From: Gemmatimonadota bacterium
GTDB lineage: Bacteria; Gemmatimonadota; Gemmatimonadetes; Gemmatimonadales; Gemmatimonadaceae
DNA: 64,000 bases
Assembly: GCA_028287235.1 (NCBI GenBank)
Contig: JAQBQB010000010.1
Location: forward strand, 434,001 to 498,000
Reading direction: 5' to 3'
A program made the translations under genes and the position numbers. How positions within the stretch are numbered: the stretch's first letter is position 1; every line of letters begins with the position of its first letter. Under the pieces are notes generated by a model. It ran no database searches. It was not told the origin of the DNA and saw only the letters and a list, made by a program, of their open reading frames with translations. Shown one piece after another: positions 21,420-31,221 of the stretch.

Positions 21420-22979
21420 TCATCCGAGGAACGAATGCCGGCGCATCCAGCTCTCGCAGATTGTCAGCCAAGCTGACAATGTCGGATTGCCGGGTGCCAG
21501 CCCGAAGCCGTGTCGTCCTGTCTCGAAGATGTGCAGCTCGGTGGGCACCTTGGCGGCGACCAGCGCCTGATAGAACATCACCGAATTCTCCACAGGCACC
21601 GTGGCGTCGTCGGTGGTTGCCACGATGAACGTGGCCGGACTCGCGGCGGTCACCTGCGTCTCGTTCGACATTGCGCGCACTCGCTCGAGCGACGGCTGGT
21701 CGCCAAGCAGGTTCCGGCGCGACCCGCGATGGGCGGATGACTCGGCCATCGTGACCACCGGATAGAGCAGCACGAGAAAGTCAGGTCGCGAGCTGACTCG
21801 CTCGACGCGGTCGGTGTCCGTGGCTGCGCCCCCGTCGAAGTGCGTAGCCGCCGTGGACGCCATGTGCCCTCCGGCGGAGAACCCCATCGCTCCGATACGA
21901 TTCGCGTCGAGTCCCCACGCCGCCGCGTTGGCGCGCACGACGCGGATCGCGCGCTGCGCGTCGCGCAACATGACCGGATCGTGATATCGCGGTGCGAGCC
22001 GGTAGGTGACGACGAACGCCGAAACACCGAGGCCGTTCAGCCAGCGGGCAACGTCGGATCCTTCCTTCTCGAGCGCCAGGTGCTCGTACCCACCGCCCGG
22101 AAAGATCACGACCGACGTTCCGTTCGACCTGCCCGGCAGCGCGGGGAAGCGCGCCATCGACGGCCGGTCGATGATGCTGTCGCCGAGCGCGCCTGGGGCG
22201 CGGCCGTTCCACAACGGAATCGACGACGACTGCGGCACGTCCCTGACGTACTTGCCAAGCGCGATGCCGCTTGCGCGCAGCGCGTTCGCCGCGAGCCTCG
22301 CGACTGCCGTCGCGCCCGCAACAGAGAGGTGCGTGTCGTCCTGCCGGCCGGTCGGATACATCGCCGACGAACCCGGCGCGACCCACACATACAACGTCTT
22401 CGACCGCTCCACGCCCGCGCCGCGGACCAACTCGGCGGTAGAAAGCCCGAGGTCGATCAACGGAACGCTCAACGCTTTCGCCACCTCGCGCACGACTCCC
22501 GGATACGCGCCGTGCGTGTCCTCGAGCTCACCGCGATCGTTGAATTTTCTTCGCACGATGGGGGTGAAGAGAATCGGAATCGCGCCCTTGCCGCGCGCCT
22601 CGCCCACGAACCGCTCGAGGTTGTGGCGGTAGGTGGTATTCGGCGCGGCGTATCGAAGCGAGTCCTCGAGCTTTTCGTCGTTGTGGCCGAACTGAATGAA
22701 TACGTAATCGCCCCGCTTCAATTGGCTCAGCACCGCGCTCCACTTTCCTTCGGCGATGAAGCTCTTGGTGCTGCGGCCGTTCACGGCATGGTTGTGCACG
22801 ACGACGTGTTCGTCGAAGAAGCGCGGGAGCAGCTGGCCCCACCCGCGCTCGGGATTCGTCTCGGGCGTCGGCTTGTCCGCCATCGTGGAGTCGCCGATGA
22901 GATGGACGTCGATCGTCGGCGTCTGAACGATCGGAGTGAGGAGCGCGGCCGCGAGAAGGGCCGAGGAGGCGAGGCGCAT
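21420..22979 (-). CDS. Two-domain carbohydrate esterase: SGNH/CE12-like (rhamnogalacturonan/pectin acetylesterase) fused to alpha/beta-hydrolase esterase
   Basis: N-terminal IDVHLIGDSTMADK...RGWGQLL...FIQFGHNDEK (SGNH blocks); C-terminal VVIFPGGGYEHLA...GFSAGGHMAST...HGFGLA. Confidence 0.85.
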   Translation of the reverse strand: MRLASSALLAAALLTPIVQTPTIDVHLIGDSTMADKPTPETNPERGWGQLLPRFFDEHVVVHNHAVNGRSTKSFIAEGKWSAVLSQLKRGDYVFIQFGHNDEKLEDSLRYAAPNTTYRHNLERFVGEARGKGAIPILFTPIVRRKFNDRGELEDTHGAYPGVVREVAKALSVPLIDLGLSTAELVRGAGVERSKTLYVWVAPGSSAMYPTGRQDDTHLSVAGATAVARLAANALRASGIALGKYVRDVPQSSSIPLWNGRAPGALGDSIIDRPSMARFPALPGRSNGTSVVIFPGGGYEHLALEKEGSDVARWLNGLGVSAFVVTYRLAPRYHDPVMLRDAQRAIRVVRANAAAWGLDANRIGAMGFSAGGHMASTAATHFDGGAATDTDRVERVSSRPDFLVLLYPVVTMAESSAHRGSRRNLLGDQPSLERVRAMSNETQVTAASPATFIVATTDDATVPVENSVMFYQALVAAKVPTELHIFETGRHGFGLAPGNPTLSAWLTICESWMRRHSFLG

Positions 22980-22986
22980 GCGGACC

Positions 22987-25401
22987 TCAGCGTGGCGGGA
23001 ACGTCGGAAGCCAACCATCCAGCACGTTCGACGGTGTGTAACGCTGCGCGTCGTTCGCGCTGAGAACGCGGCGCGCGGCGCTCGCCACGGCACCCGGACC
23101 CGTGGTACCAAACTCGTAGAAGCGCGCGTTCGACGGCTCGTACCACGTCCGAGTACCGGTCGAATCAACCGACGACATGCGATCCCACCCGCGCGCGCCG
23201 ATGTGATCGTCCATCCAGCAATCGACGAATGCGACCGCGCTATTCACGCCGCCGTCCGCGAAGGGATGCCACGGACGGCCGAGCGCCACGGAGTTGGGCG
23301 CCATGTCGCTCCGCTCTTTCTTCAGGCGGCTGTGCACGAAGAGGAACCCGAATTGGTGGTCCGCCTTCGTGCTCGGCGCCGTGATGTATCCGTTGTTCGT
23401 CTGGCTCCCGCGGTCGCGTGAGATGATGTCGCAGTCGTCGAACACGGCCTGCCCCGCACCGAAAATGAAATCGACATGGCCCCACACTTCACACTTGTAG
23501 AAATAGCTGCGGCCGGAGTTCGGGAAGAGGGTGTCCTGGTAGCCGGTGAGCTTCACGTTCGCGAACACGGCGCGGTCGCTGCCGAGGTCCGTCATGAGCG
23601 CGACCGCCTGTGGATTCTTGAATTTCGACCGGTCGCTGTCGGGCTTCGCCGCATTCGCCGGATAGTCGAAGGCGTTTTCGATCGCCATGTTCTCGGCGCG
23701 AAAATCGGGCGCCACGATTCGCAGCGTATAGCTCCCGCGCGTGCCGTATGCGCCGCCGGTGGGCGTTGGAGTGTCCGATGCCGCATCGTAGGTCATCACG
23801 GCGCCGTCGCGACTCTCGCCCAGCAGCGTGACGCGCGGACGGTCCACGGTGAGCTTCTCGCGGTAGCGGCCGTTGCGAATGAACACGATGGCGCGCGCGG
23901 CGCCGTTCGCGGGAAGCGCGGTCAGCGCGCCGCCGATGGTGCGATAGGTGGGCGAGCCGGCGACGACGGCGCCGTCGGTGCCGGTGAACCGGGCGTCGAC
24001 GACCGCCGCGTAATCGCCGCCGCCCACAGGCACGGCCGCCGCGCTGCCCGGGAACGGAACGAACTTGCGCTCGCACTCGAGGCGCGGCGCATCGCTCGTC
24101 GCACCGGTGACTGCGACCCGCTCGCCGGTGATGGCGAGGTTCGACGGGCCCGGACCCCTGGCGATCGTGGCGAACGACGCCTTCACCTTGATCGCGTTCG
24201 GCGTATCGAAGTAGACGTCGTCCCACGACATGCGAAGCGGACGCGCGGCGTCGTAGCCGTCGAGGATGACGTTACCGCCGTCCATGACGCGGACGCCCTT
24301 CAAGCGGATGTCGCGGAACTCCGGAATGAGCTTGCCCGTCGTCTGCGCCGACGCGGTGTAGTGGGTGTCCATCTCGATGACGTTTTTCGTGTTGCGAATG
24401 CAGACGTCCTTGTACTCGATGTCCTGCACGAGCCCGCCCCGGCTCGCGTTCGACTTGATTCGCAATCCGTTGTCCGCCCCGTCGATCGAGAGATCGAACA
24501 CTCGAATCGCGTGCGCTCCCCCGTCCGTCTCGCTTCCGATCGAGATGCCATGGCCGCGATAGAAATGATTGTGCGAGATGGTGATGTTCGAGCTCGGACC
24601 GGTGTTTCCGGCCTTGATCGCGACGTCGTCGTCACCCGTGTTGATGTAGCTGTGCGTGATCGTGACGTTGGTGGCACTCGCCGGATCGATGCCGTCGGTG
24701 TTGCGAGCGCGCTTGTCGGCGGTGTTGATGACGACACCCCATGCCGTGAATCCATTGCCGCGGTCGAAGACCACGTGGAAGTTGGGCGAGTTCTTGAGCG
24801 TGATGCGATACAGCGTGAAGTCGTCCGAACGATTGAGCTGCATGAGGCGCGGGCAGCTCTGATTTTGATTCTTGACCTTCGCCTCCTGGGCGAGATCCCA
24901 CCAGGAGACATCCTTGCCGAGGAGCTTGGCCCAGCCACGGCCGTCGATCGTGCCCGGACCCATGACGCCCGCGCCGTTCGCGCGTTCCGCGGTGAACAGC
25001 GGTTTGCACGCGTGACCTTTTTCGTCCACGGTGCCGCAGCGACCCGGCTCGAGATCGTACTCGCGCGGATCGCGCGAGGCGAAAAGGATCGCGTTCGTGT
25101 CGACGACGACCGTGACGCCGCGCTTGAGCTGGATTGGACCGGCGAGAAAGGCGCGCGCAAGTCCGTTGGCCTTCAGCACGACCGCGTGGCCCACGGCGCA
25201 GCCGTCGATCGCCTGCTGAATGCGCCTCGTGTCCAGCTTGCGCTCGTCGGCGTCGGCGAGCGTCGTATCGGCGACGGGAACGAGCGTGGCGGTGAGCGTC
25301 GCGCACGGCGCGGGGATGTGCGGCTCGACGACGGTCCGGGTGTCCTGCGCGCCGGCCACCGACGCGATCGCGAGCACGGATACGACAACGATTCGTCTCA
25401 T
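22987..25401 (-). CDS. GH28 polygalacturonase - CE8 pectin methylesterase fusion
   Basis: GH28 half: NTDGIDPASATNVTITHSYINTGDDDVAIKAG, SHNHFYRGHGISIGSETDGG; CE8 half: GYQDTLFPNSGRSYFYKCEVWGHVDFIFGAGQAVFDDCDI, LGRPWHPF. Confidence 0.9.
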   Translation of the reverse strand: MRRIVVVSVLAIASVAGAQDTRTVVEPHIPAPCATLTATLVPVADTTLADADERKLDTRRIQQAIDGCAVGHAVVLKANGLARAFLAGPIQLKRGVTVVVDTNAILFASRDPREYDLEPGRCGTVDEKGHACKPLFTAERANGAGVMGPGTIDGRGWAKLLGKDVSWWDLAQEAKVKNQNQSCPRLMQLNRSDDFTLYRITLKNSPNFHVVFDRGNGFTAWGVVINTADKRARNTDGIDPASATNVTITHSYINTGDDDVAIKAGNTGPSSNITISHNHFYRGHGISIGSETDGGAHAIRVFDLSIDGADNGLRIKSNASRGGLVQDIEYKDVCIRNTKNVIEMDTHYTASAQTTGKLIPEFRDIRLKGVRVMDGGNVILDGYDAARPLRMSWDDVYFDTPNAIKVKASFATIARGPGPSNLAITGERVAVTGATSDAPRLECERKFVPFPGSAAAVPVGGGDYAAVVDARFTGTDGAVVAGSPTYRTIGGALTALPANGAARAIVFIRNGRYREKLTVDRPRVTLLGESRDGAVMTYDAASDTPTPTGGAYGTRGSYTLRIVAPDFRAENMAIENAFDYPANAAKPDSDRSKFKNPQAVALMTDLGSDRAVFANVKLTGYQDTLFPNSGRSYFYKCEVWGHVDFIFGAGQAVFDDCDIISRDRGSQTNNGYITAPSTKADHQFGFLFVHSRLKKERSDMAPNSVALGRPWHPFADGGVNSAVAFVDCWMDDHIGARGWDRMSSVDSTGTRTWYEPSNARFYEFGTTGPGAVASAARRVLSANDAQRYTPSNVLDGWLPTFPPR

Positions 25402-26597
25402 CGGGCCGCCTCCTCGACGGTGATCTTGATCGGCGCGGACAGACGTGACGACCACTGATCGAGGTAGCTCCACCAGTCGCGGACGTCGCGGAAGTCACCG
25501 CTGTCCGTCCAACCGGCGCCGATCCAGTAGCTCACCGGTTGGCCCGATTTCGCTCTGGCGATGGCGAGATAGTGGTCGTCCGTCTCCTTCCAATCGGTGA
25601 TGATGTCGCGCGGCACCATCACGGCCGTTCCGAGATCACCGTGACCGCCGTCCTTCGGGTTCACCGGTCCCCACATCGATAGCCAGGCCCACGGCTGCGC
25701 CTTGCTCTCGGAGCCGACGACGCCCTTTCGCTTGACGAGGCCCGTCACCCACGGAATGTCCGTCACAGCAGTCTCCGCGCGGAACACGCTGACGACGTGA
25801 TTGAGGTTCTGGCCCGCGTCGATCGCGATGCGCTTCGTCTCGCTCACACGCAGTCCGCTCGCGTCCCACGGCTGGTACTGCAGCTCGAAGATCGCGCGCA
25901 CAGGTCCGTTCGCGAGAATCTTCCACGATTTGAAGTTGTACGCGCGATAGAGCTGGTCGTTCTTCCAGATGCCGGTGCCGCCGGCGCCGAGCGATTGTCC
26001 GACGTCGTAGAAATCGGCGCCTTCTCCGGTGTCGCGGTGGTAGAGGTCGTGCCCCTTCGCATACCACTTGTCGACGATCGGATCGCGCACGCGCTTGACC
26101 CAGACATCGATGCCGCTACTGAGCAGCGAATCGACCTTCCAGAGTCCCTGGCCGTAGATGCGATACGCGATCCGGTCACTCTCCCACGCGACGTCGTCGC
26201 GCGGATCGGTGTGCGTGGCATAGACGCGCGTGGGCGCCGGCTTGGCGGAGGGCAGCGGACTCGCGGCTTCGATCGTGAACCGCTTAATTTCGGCGGGCGA
26301 AAACGAGCCCTGAAAGATCAACTCGTCGGTCGTGCCGTCGCCGTCGTTGTCGACGGCCTGCGCGGGGATCTCACGGCCCGATGCGACGTCGCGCACGCGA
26401 ATCTGCGCCGGCGTGGCGCCGGCGAGCCGGGCGCGGACGTCGGACCAGCGCAACGCGATCGTCTCGTCGGCGCGAGAAATGTTCAACGTGTTCTCGGCGC
26501 GCACGATGTACGATGGGATCGTTTGAGCCGCGGCGCGGTTGCTCAGCGCCGCGACGGCGAACGCCAGCGGCAGTGTTCGCGTGAGTGCAGAGTTCAT
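25398..26597 (-). CDS. DUF4861-type secreted protein of pectin loci
   Basis: Signal peptide MNSALTRTLPLAFAVAALSNRAAAQ; position between GH28/CE8 and kduD; overall pattern recalled as DUF4861 (recognition from memory). Confidence 0.65.
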   Translation of the reverse strand: MNSALTRTLPLAFAVAALSNRAAAQTIPSYIVRAENTLNISRADETIALRWSDVRARLAGATPAQIRVRDVASGREIPAQAVDNDGDGTTDELIFQGSFSPAEIKRFTIEAASPLPSAKPAPTRVYATHTDPRDDVAWESDRIAYRIYGQGLWKVDSLLSSGIDVWVKRVRDPIVDKWYAKGHDLYHRDTGEGADFYDVGQSLGAGGTGIWKNDQLYRAYNFKSWKILANGPVRAIFELQYQPWDASGLRVSETKRIAIDAGQNLNHVVSVFRAETAVTDIPWVTGLVKRKGVVGSESKAQPWAWLSMWGPVNPKDGGHGDLGTAVMVPRDIITDWKETDDHYLAIARAKSGQPVSYWIGAGWTDSGDFRDVRDWWSYLDQWSSRLSAPIKITVEEAAR

Positions 26598-26634
26598 TGC
26601 AGCTCCTGAAAGGTGGCGCATGGCGGTGCGGGTG

Positions 26635-27402
26635 CTAGCGAGCCATCCATCCGCCGTCGACGACGAGGACATGCCCGTTCACGTAGTTGCTGGCGGCGGA
26701 GGCGAGAAACACAACGGCCCCGGCGAGATCGGCCGGAGTGCCCCAACGGCCGGCGGGGATGCGTCCGCTGATCTCGGCGTAGCGATGCGAGTCGTCGCGC
26801 AGACGCTGGGTGTTGTCGGTGGCGAAATAGCCGGGCGCAATGGCGTTGACCTGCACGTTGTGCGCGGCCCACTCGTTGGCGAGCGCCTTGGTGAGGCCGG
26901 CGACCGCGTGTTTGCTCGCCGTGTAGGCGGGCACGGTGACGCCGCCGCTGAACGAAAGCAGCGATGCCACGTTCACGATCTTTCCCGCGCGGCGCTCGAC
27001 CATGCCCCGGCCGAAGTGCTGGCTCAACAGCCAGACCGCGTCGAGGTTCGTGCGGAGAACGCGGTCCCATTCGGCGATGGGAAAGTCGACGGCGGCGTGG
27101 CGAGCGATCGAGCCACCGTTGTTGACGAGTATGTCGATCGCGCCGGCGACACGATCCACTTCGGCCGCCATCGCCGCCACCGAGGAGCGGCCGGCGAGAT
27201 CGGCGCTCACCGTCCACGCCTTTCGCCCGAGCGCGCGCACTGCGTCCGCCGTCTCGTCGGCACCGCCGCTCTTGGAGCTCGCACACACGACGTCCGCGCC
27301 AGCCTCGGCGAGCGCTTCCGCCATCGCACGCCCGAGGCCGCGGCTCGCGCCCGTGACGAACGCGCGCTTGCCGGCGAGGGAGAATTGATCGAGCACGCTC
27401 AT
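26635..27402 (-). CDS. kduD: 2-deoxy-D-gluconate 3-dehydrogenase-like SDR
   Basis: MSVLDQFSLAGKRAFVTGASRGLGRAMAEALAEAGAD, YTASKHAVAGLTKALANEWAAHNVQVNAIAPGYFATDNTQRLRDD, NYVNGHVLVVDGGWMAR. Confidence 0.85.
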   Translation of the reverse strand: MSVLDQFSLAGKRAFVTGASRGLGRAMAEALAEAGADVVCASSKSGGADETADAVRALGRKAWTVSADLAGRSSVAAMAAEVDRVAGAIDILVNNGGSIARHAAVDFPIAEWDRVLRTNLDAVWLLSQHFGRGMVERRAGKIVNVASLLSFSGGVTVPAYTASKHAVAGLTKALANEWAAHNVQVNAIAPGYFATDNTQRLRDDSHRYAEISGRIPAGRWGTPADLAGAVVFLASAASNYVNGHVLVVDGGWMAR

Positions 27403-28544
27403 CGTTTGAGCTCCGTGGCGGCGAGAATGAAGGCGCCGACTCCCTTATAGTCATTCGACACGACGGGCTCGCTCACGTAGTACTCGTAGGAGCCGTCGCG
27501 CGGTGGATCGCCCCCCAGCCCGGCGACCTTGCAGATACCGTTGATCGAGACGAGACCGTCGGCGCCGACGCTGACGAAGTTGGCGAGCATCCCGTCGAAT
27601 CCGCGCTCGGCGCGGCGGCGAAAGTCTGGCGCGAGATAGCCCATCCGTGCGCCCTTGGCGAACGCATACACGAACATCGCCGAGCCCGACGCTTCGAGAT
27701 AATTGCCGGCGCGGTTCGGCTGATCGAGCACCTGCCACCACGCGCCGGATATCGGGTCCTGCACGCGCGCCACCGCGTCGGCCAACTGTCGTACGACTCC
27801 GAGCAGCTCTGCGCGATCGCGATGCGTCTTCGGCAGGTAGTCGAGGACGTCGACGGCCGCCATCAGGTACCAGCCGACCGCGCGATCCCAGAAGTTCTTT
27901 GACAGGCCGGTTGCCGAGTCGGCCCACGGCTGGCGGCGTACCGAGTCCCAAGCGTGGTAATAGAGACCGGTCTTCGGATCGCGCAGGTGGCGTGCGACGA
28001 GCAGGAACTGTCGGACAACGTCGTTCATCGCGGTGGTGTCGCCGTGACGGCTCGCATACTCGGCGTAGAACGGCTCGGCCATGTACAGGCCGTCGAGCCA
28101 CATCTGCTGGGGATAGATCTTCTTGTGCCAGAATCCGCCGTCGGCCGTGCGCGGTTGTGTGCGCAACTGATCGCGCAACATATCGGCGGCGCGCGCGTAG
28201 CGAGTGTCGCGCGTGCGGTCGGCAAGCGCGAAGAGCGCCCGGCCCTCGTTGATCTGATCGAGGTTGTACTCGCTCGCGGCGTAGGTGAGGATCGTGCCGT
28301 CGGCGCGAACGAGCGAATCGATGCTCCGCTTGACGTATGCCGGGTATTTCGGATCGTGCGTTGCCGCACCGACGCGCTCGAGACCGAGCAGGACGAGACC
28401 GGCGGTGTAGTCCCACTTCTCGTAAACGAGCGGACTTCGACGCATCACCGACTCGGCGACGCGCACCGACCACGGCTCCGATTGTGCCGAGGCGGCGGCC
28501 GCGGTCATGCCGAGCAATGCGAGGGAGTTGCGTAGCTGGTTCAC
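27399..28544 (-). CDS. Unsaturated rhamnogalacturonyl hydrolase (GH105/GH88)
   Basis: KWDYTAGLVLLGLERVG, QMWLDGLYMAEPFYAEYA, WADSATGLSKNFWDRAVGWYLMAAVDVLDYLP; GTG start overlapping the upstream stop. Confidence 0.88.
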   Translation of the reverse strand: MNQLRNSLALLGMTAAAASAQSEPWSVRVAESVMRRSPLVYEKWDYTAGLVLLGLERVGAATHDPKYPAYVKRSIDSLVRADGTILTYAASEYNLDQINEGRALFALADRTRDTRYARAADMLRDQLRTQPRTADGGFWHKKIYPQQMWLDGLYMAEPFYAEYASRHGDTTAMNDVVRQFLLVARHLRDPKTGLYYHAWDSVRRQPWADSATGLSKNFWDRAVGWYLMAAVDVLDYLPKTHRDRAELLGVVRQLADAVARVQDPISGAWWQVLDQPNRAGNYLEASGSAMFVYAFAKGARMGYLAPDFRRRAERGFDGMLANFVSVGADGLVSINGICKVAGLGGDPPRDGSYEYYVSEPVVSNDYKGVGAFILAATELKR

Positions 28545-29968
28545 CGCGCCGGCACCCCGTTGATCGTCGTGCCGCTCAGATCGAGCCCGCGAACGTGCTC
28601 GGTGACATTCCCTTTCGCGACGTTCTCGAAGTGACAATCGATGACCCGCACGTTTTCAATCGGCGCGTTCGCAAATCCCTTCAGGAACAGCCCGTACGCG
28701 CTCTTCCGGCTCGTGACGCGCCGCATCTCGATGTTCCGCGCGATCGGCGTGAACGGTCCGTCCTCGCCCTCTTCGTACGAGAAGTCGATCGACAGCACCG
28801 AGTCCGCGACCTGCCCCACGGTGACGTCGCGCATGTAGATGTCACGGAGGACACCGCCGCGCATCGCGTTGTTCTTGAGGCGCAACGCACGATCGAGGCG
28901 CGGACTGTCCATGCGACAATCGTACGCGAACACGTTCCAGCACCCGCCCGAGATCTCGCTGCCCACGGTGACGCCACCGTGCCCGTCGCGCATCTCGCAG
29001 TTGCGGACGATGATGTTCTCGCTCGGCACGCCGATCCGCCGGCCGTCGGCGTTGCGCCCCGACTTGATCGCGATGCAATCATCGCCCGTGTCGAATACGC
29101 AGCGGTCGATGAGCACGTCGGCGCACGATTCCGGATCGCAGCCGTCGTTGTTCGGGCCGTGACTGCGGATCGTCACGCCGCGCACGGTGACGTTCCGGCA
29201 GAGGACGGGGTGAATCTCCCACATCGGCGAGTTCACGATCGTCACGCCCTCGATCAGCACGTTCCGGCAGCGATATGGCTGGATGAATTGGGGGCGGAAA
29301 TAGTCGCCCTCGCCGAACACGCGCTGCGCGACGGGCACACCTTGTTCGGCCATGGCGAGCAATCGCTGGCGCGACGCGTTGTAATTCGGTTCGCCTTTCT
29401 TCCAGCCGAATTCCGCGCTTCCCTTCCACGGCCACCAGTGCGTGCTGTCCGACTGTCCGTCGAGCGTGCCTTCACCGCTGATCGCGACGTCCTCCTGATC
29501 GATGGCGTAGATGAACGGCGAATAGTTCATCAGCTCCGTGCCCTCGAAGCGCGTCAGCACCGCGGGTAGATAGTGTCGCGGATCCTGGCTGAACGCGAGC
29601 GTGGCGCCGCGCGCGACGTGAAGGTTCACCTTGCTGCGCAGATGGATCGGTCCGGTGAGGAATCGCCCGGCTGGCACGACCACGCGGCCGCCGCCCGCCC
29701 GGGTGCACGCATCGATCGCGCGGCGAATGGCCTCAGTACAATCGGCGCTGCCGCCGGGCATGGCTCCGTACTGTACGATGTCGAAGTCGCGCGGCGGAAA
29801 GCTGGGGGGCACGATCCGCCGGAGGATGTCGGGCACCCGATCCCACGCGCCGCCGTCGGACCGCGGCGCAGTAGCCGGTTTGGCTATCCTGCAGGCGATC
29901 GCTCCGAGCGGAGAGATGAGAGCCGCACCCGTTCCGGCGGCGCGCAGGAAATCGCGGCGGCTCGTCAT
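28541..29968 (-). CDS. GH28 polygalacturonase-like enzyme with predicted Tat signal
   Basis: MTSRRDFLRAAGTGAALISPLGAIAC Tat-like leader; DFDIVQYGAMPGGSADCTEAIRRAIDAC; GPNNDGCDPESCADVLIDRCVFDTGDDCIAIKSGRN; GHGGVTVGSEISGG. Confidence 0.9.
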   Translation of the reverse strand: MTSRRDFLRAAGTGAALISPLGAIACRIAKPATAPRSDGGAWDRVPDILRRIVPPSFPPRDFDIVQYGAMPGGSADCTEAIRRAIDACTRAGGGRVVVPAGRFLTGPIHLRSKVNLHVARGATLAFSQDPRHYLPAVLTRFEGTELMNYSPFIYAIDQEDVAISGEGTLDGQSDSTHWWPWKGSAEFGWKKGEPNYNASRQRLLAMAEQGVPVAQRVFGEGDYFRPQFIQPYRCRNVLIEGVTIVNSPMWEIHPVLCRNVTVRGVTIRSHGPNNDGCDPESCADVLIDRCVFDTGDDCIAIKSGRNADGRRIGVPSENIIVRNCEMRDGHGGVTVGSEISGGCWNVFAYDCRMDSPRLDRALRLKNNAMRGGVLRDIYMRDVTVGQVADSVLSIDFSYEEGEDGPFTPIARNIEMRRVTSRKSAYGLFLKGFANAPIENVRVIDCHFENVAKGNVTEHVRGLDLSGTTINGVPAR

Positions 29969-31221
29969 CGCGTTCTCGGGTGTGACCGCGACCAACTCTC
30001 GAACGCGGCAAGCGTCGCCGCCGGCTTGGTCGTGTACCATCCATAGCCGGACCGGCGATCGGTGAGCCCATTCCAATCGTCGAGCGTGACGCCGTTTCGA
30101 TTGGCCATGATCACGCGGTTCGTGCCGATCTCGTACAGCCGGCCCCAGAGGGGCGCCGCCCCGTCGTGCCGCGCGAGGACATAGTTCACGTAGGTGTATC
30201 CGTTGAGCCGCGGTGCAGAGGCGAGCCAATCCGTTGCCGCGTAGACCGCGCGCACGACTCGCGGCGTCGGAGACGGAATGGACATCAGGAAATCGACGAT
30301 GCTTGCGCTCTCGAGCGCGGTGAGCGACGTCAACTCGTAGCTGCGCGCGCTCGTCGGCGCGAGCGTGAGCGGGTCGTGTTGTTGTCCCCACGCGGTGAGT
30401 GTGTCGTGCACGCGCACCTGCGACGCCAGGATGCAGTCGAGGCCGCGCGTCTCCGCTTCCGCCGCGCGGCGCCGCTGCGCCGATGCGACGTATGGGAATT
30501 CCCCCGCCGCCACCTCGCGAAAGACACGCAGCACGTTCACCGTCGCGTCGTCGTTGAAGGTCGCGGCGTCGTGATAGCTGCCCTCGAGCGGATAGACCTG
30601 CGGCAGACAGCCGTTCGGATACTGCGATGCCAAGAGGTAGTCGATCGCGCGCGCGACCGATCGCTCGTACCGTTCGTCTCGGCGCGCTCGGTCGGCGCGA
30701 TCGAGGAAGTGGATCTGCTCCGTCGTCGCGTCGTTGTCGATCGTCGAGATCCAGTTCCACGTCGTATCCTCGGCGAAATAGCTCTCGCCCACCCGGCGCG
30801 GGTGATCCGCGAAGTCGACGTGCTTCGACCAGCCGCCGTTCGGGGCCTGAAAGCTGAGAATGTTCTCAGCCAGACGGCGCGCCGAGTCGGCCGCGAACCA
30901 GGCCGCGGTCATGTACGGTTTGACGGAGAAGTCGTGCGTGTACGGAGCCCGCGTCATGGCGGCGCGTTTTGCGGCACGCAGCTCTCGGCCCATCGCCGCG
31001 GTGTCGCGCGTGTATCGATCGTGCGAGCGCTGGAGGTACGACGTCCATTCGCGCCGCTGCGCCGGCGCGTACTTCGCGATGCGCGCCACGGTGAGCAGCG
31101 GCAACGTATCGTGCGACGGTCGATAGGCCGGCAGCTTCGAGATGGAGTCCATCGGATTCGGCGTCTGCGCCAGCGCCGCGGACGCGAACAGCCAGAGGCC
31201 GACGGCCGGCAAGCGCCTCAC
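29965..31221 (-). CDS. pelA-like: Pectate lyase, PL10-like
   Basis: ENILSFQAPNGGWSKHVDFADH, TIDNDATTEQIHFL, YLLASQYPNGCLPQVYPLEGSYHDAATFNDDATVNVLRVFREV, YELTSLTALESASIVDFLMSIP; GTG start overlapping the MFS stop. Confidence 0.87.
   Translation of the reverse strand: MRRLPAVGLWLFASAALAQTPNPMDSISKLPAYRPSHDTLPLLTVARIAKYAPAQRREWTSYLQRSHDRYTRDTAAMGRELRAAKRAAMTRAPYTHDFSVKPYMTAAWFAADSARRLAENILSFQAPNGGWSKHVDFADHPRRVGESYFAEDTTWNWISTIDNDATTEQIHFLDRADRARRDERYERSVARAIDYLLASQYPNGCLPQVYPLEGSYHDAATFNDDATVNVLRVFREVAAGEFPYVASAQRRRAAEAETRGLDCILASQVRVHDTLTAWGQQHDPLTLAPTSARSYELTSLTALESASIVDFLMSIPSPTPRVVRAVYAATDWLASAPRLNGYTYVNYVLARHDGAAPLWGRLYEIGTNRVIMANRNGVTLDDWNGLTDRRSGYGWYTTKPAATLAAFESWSRSHPRTR

Noticed and set aside
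28541-30760. 739-aa version of the GH28 ORF
   Set aside because: The upstream ~260 residues are an out-of-frame read through the PL10 gene; the Tat-leader Met at 29968 is the credible start.
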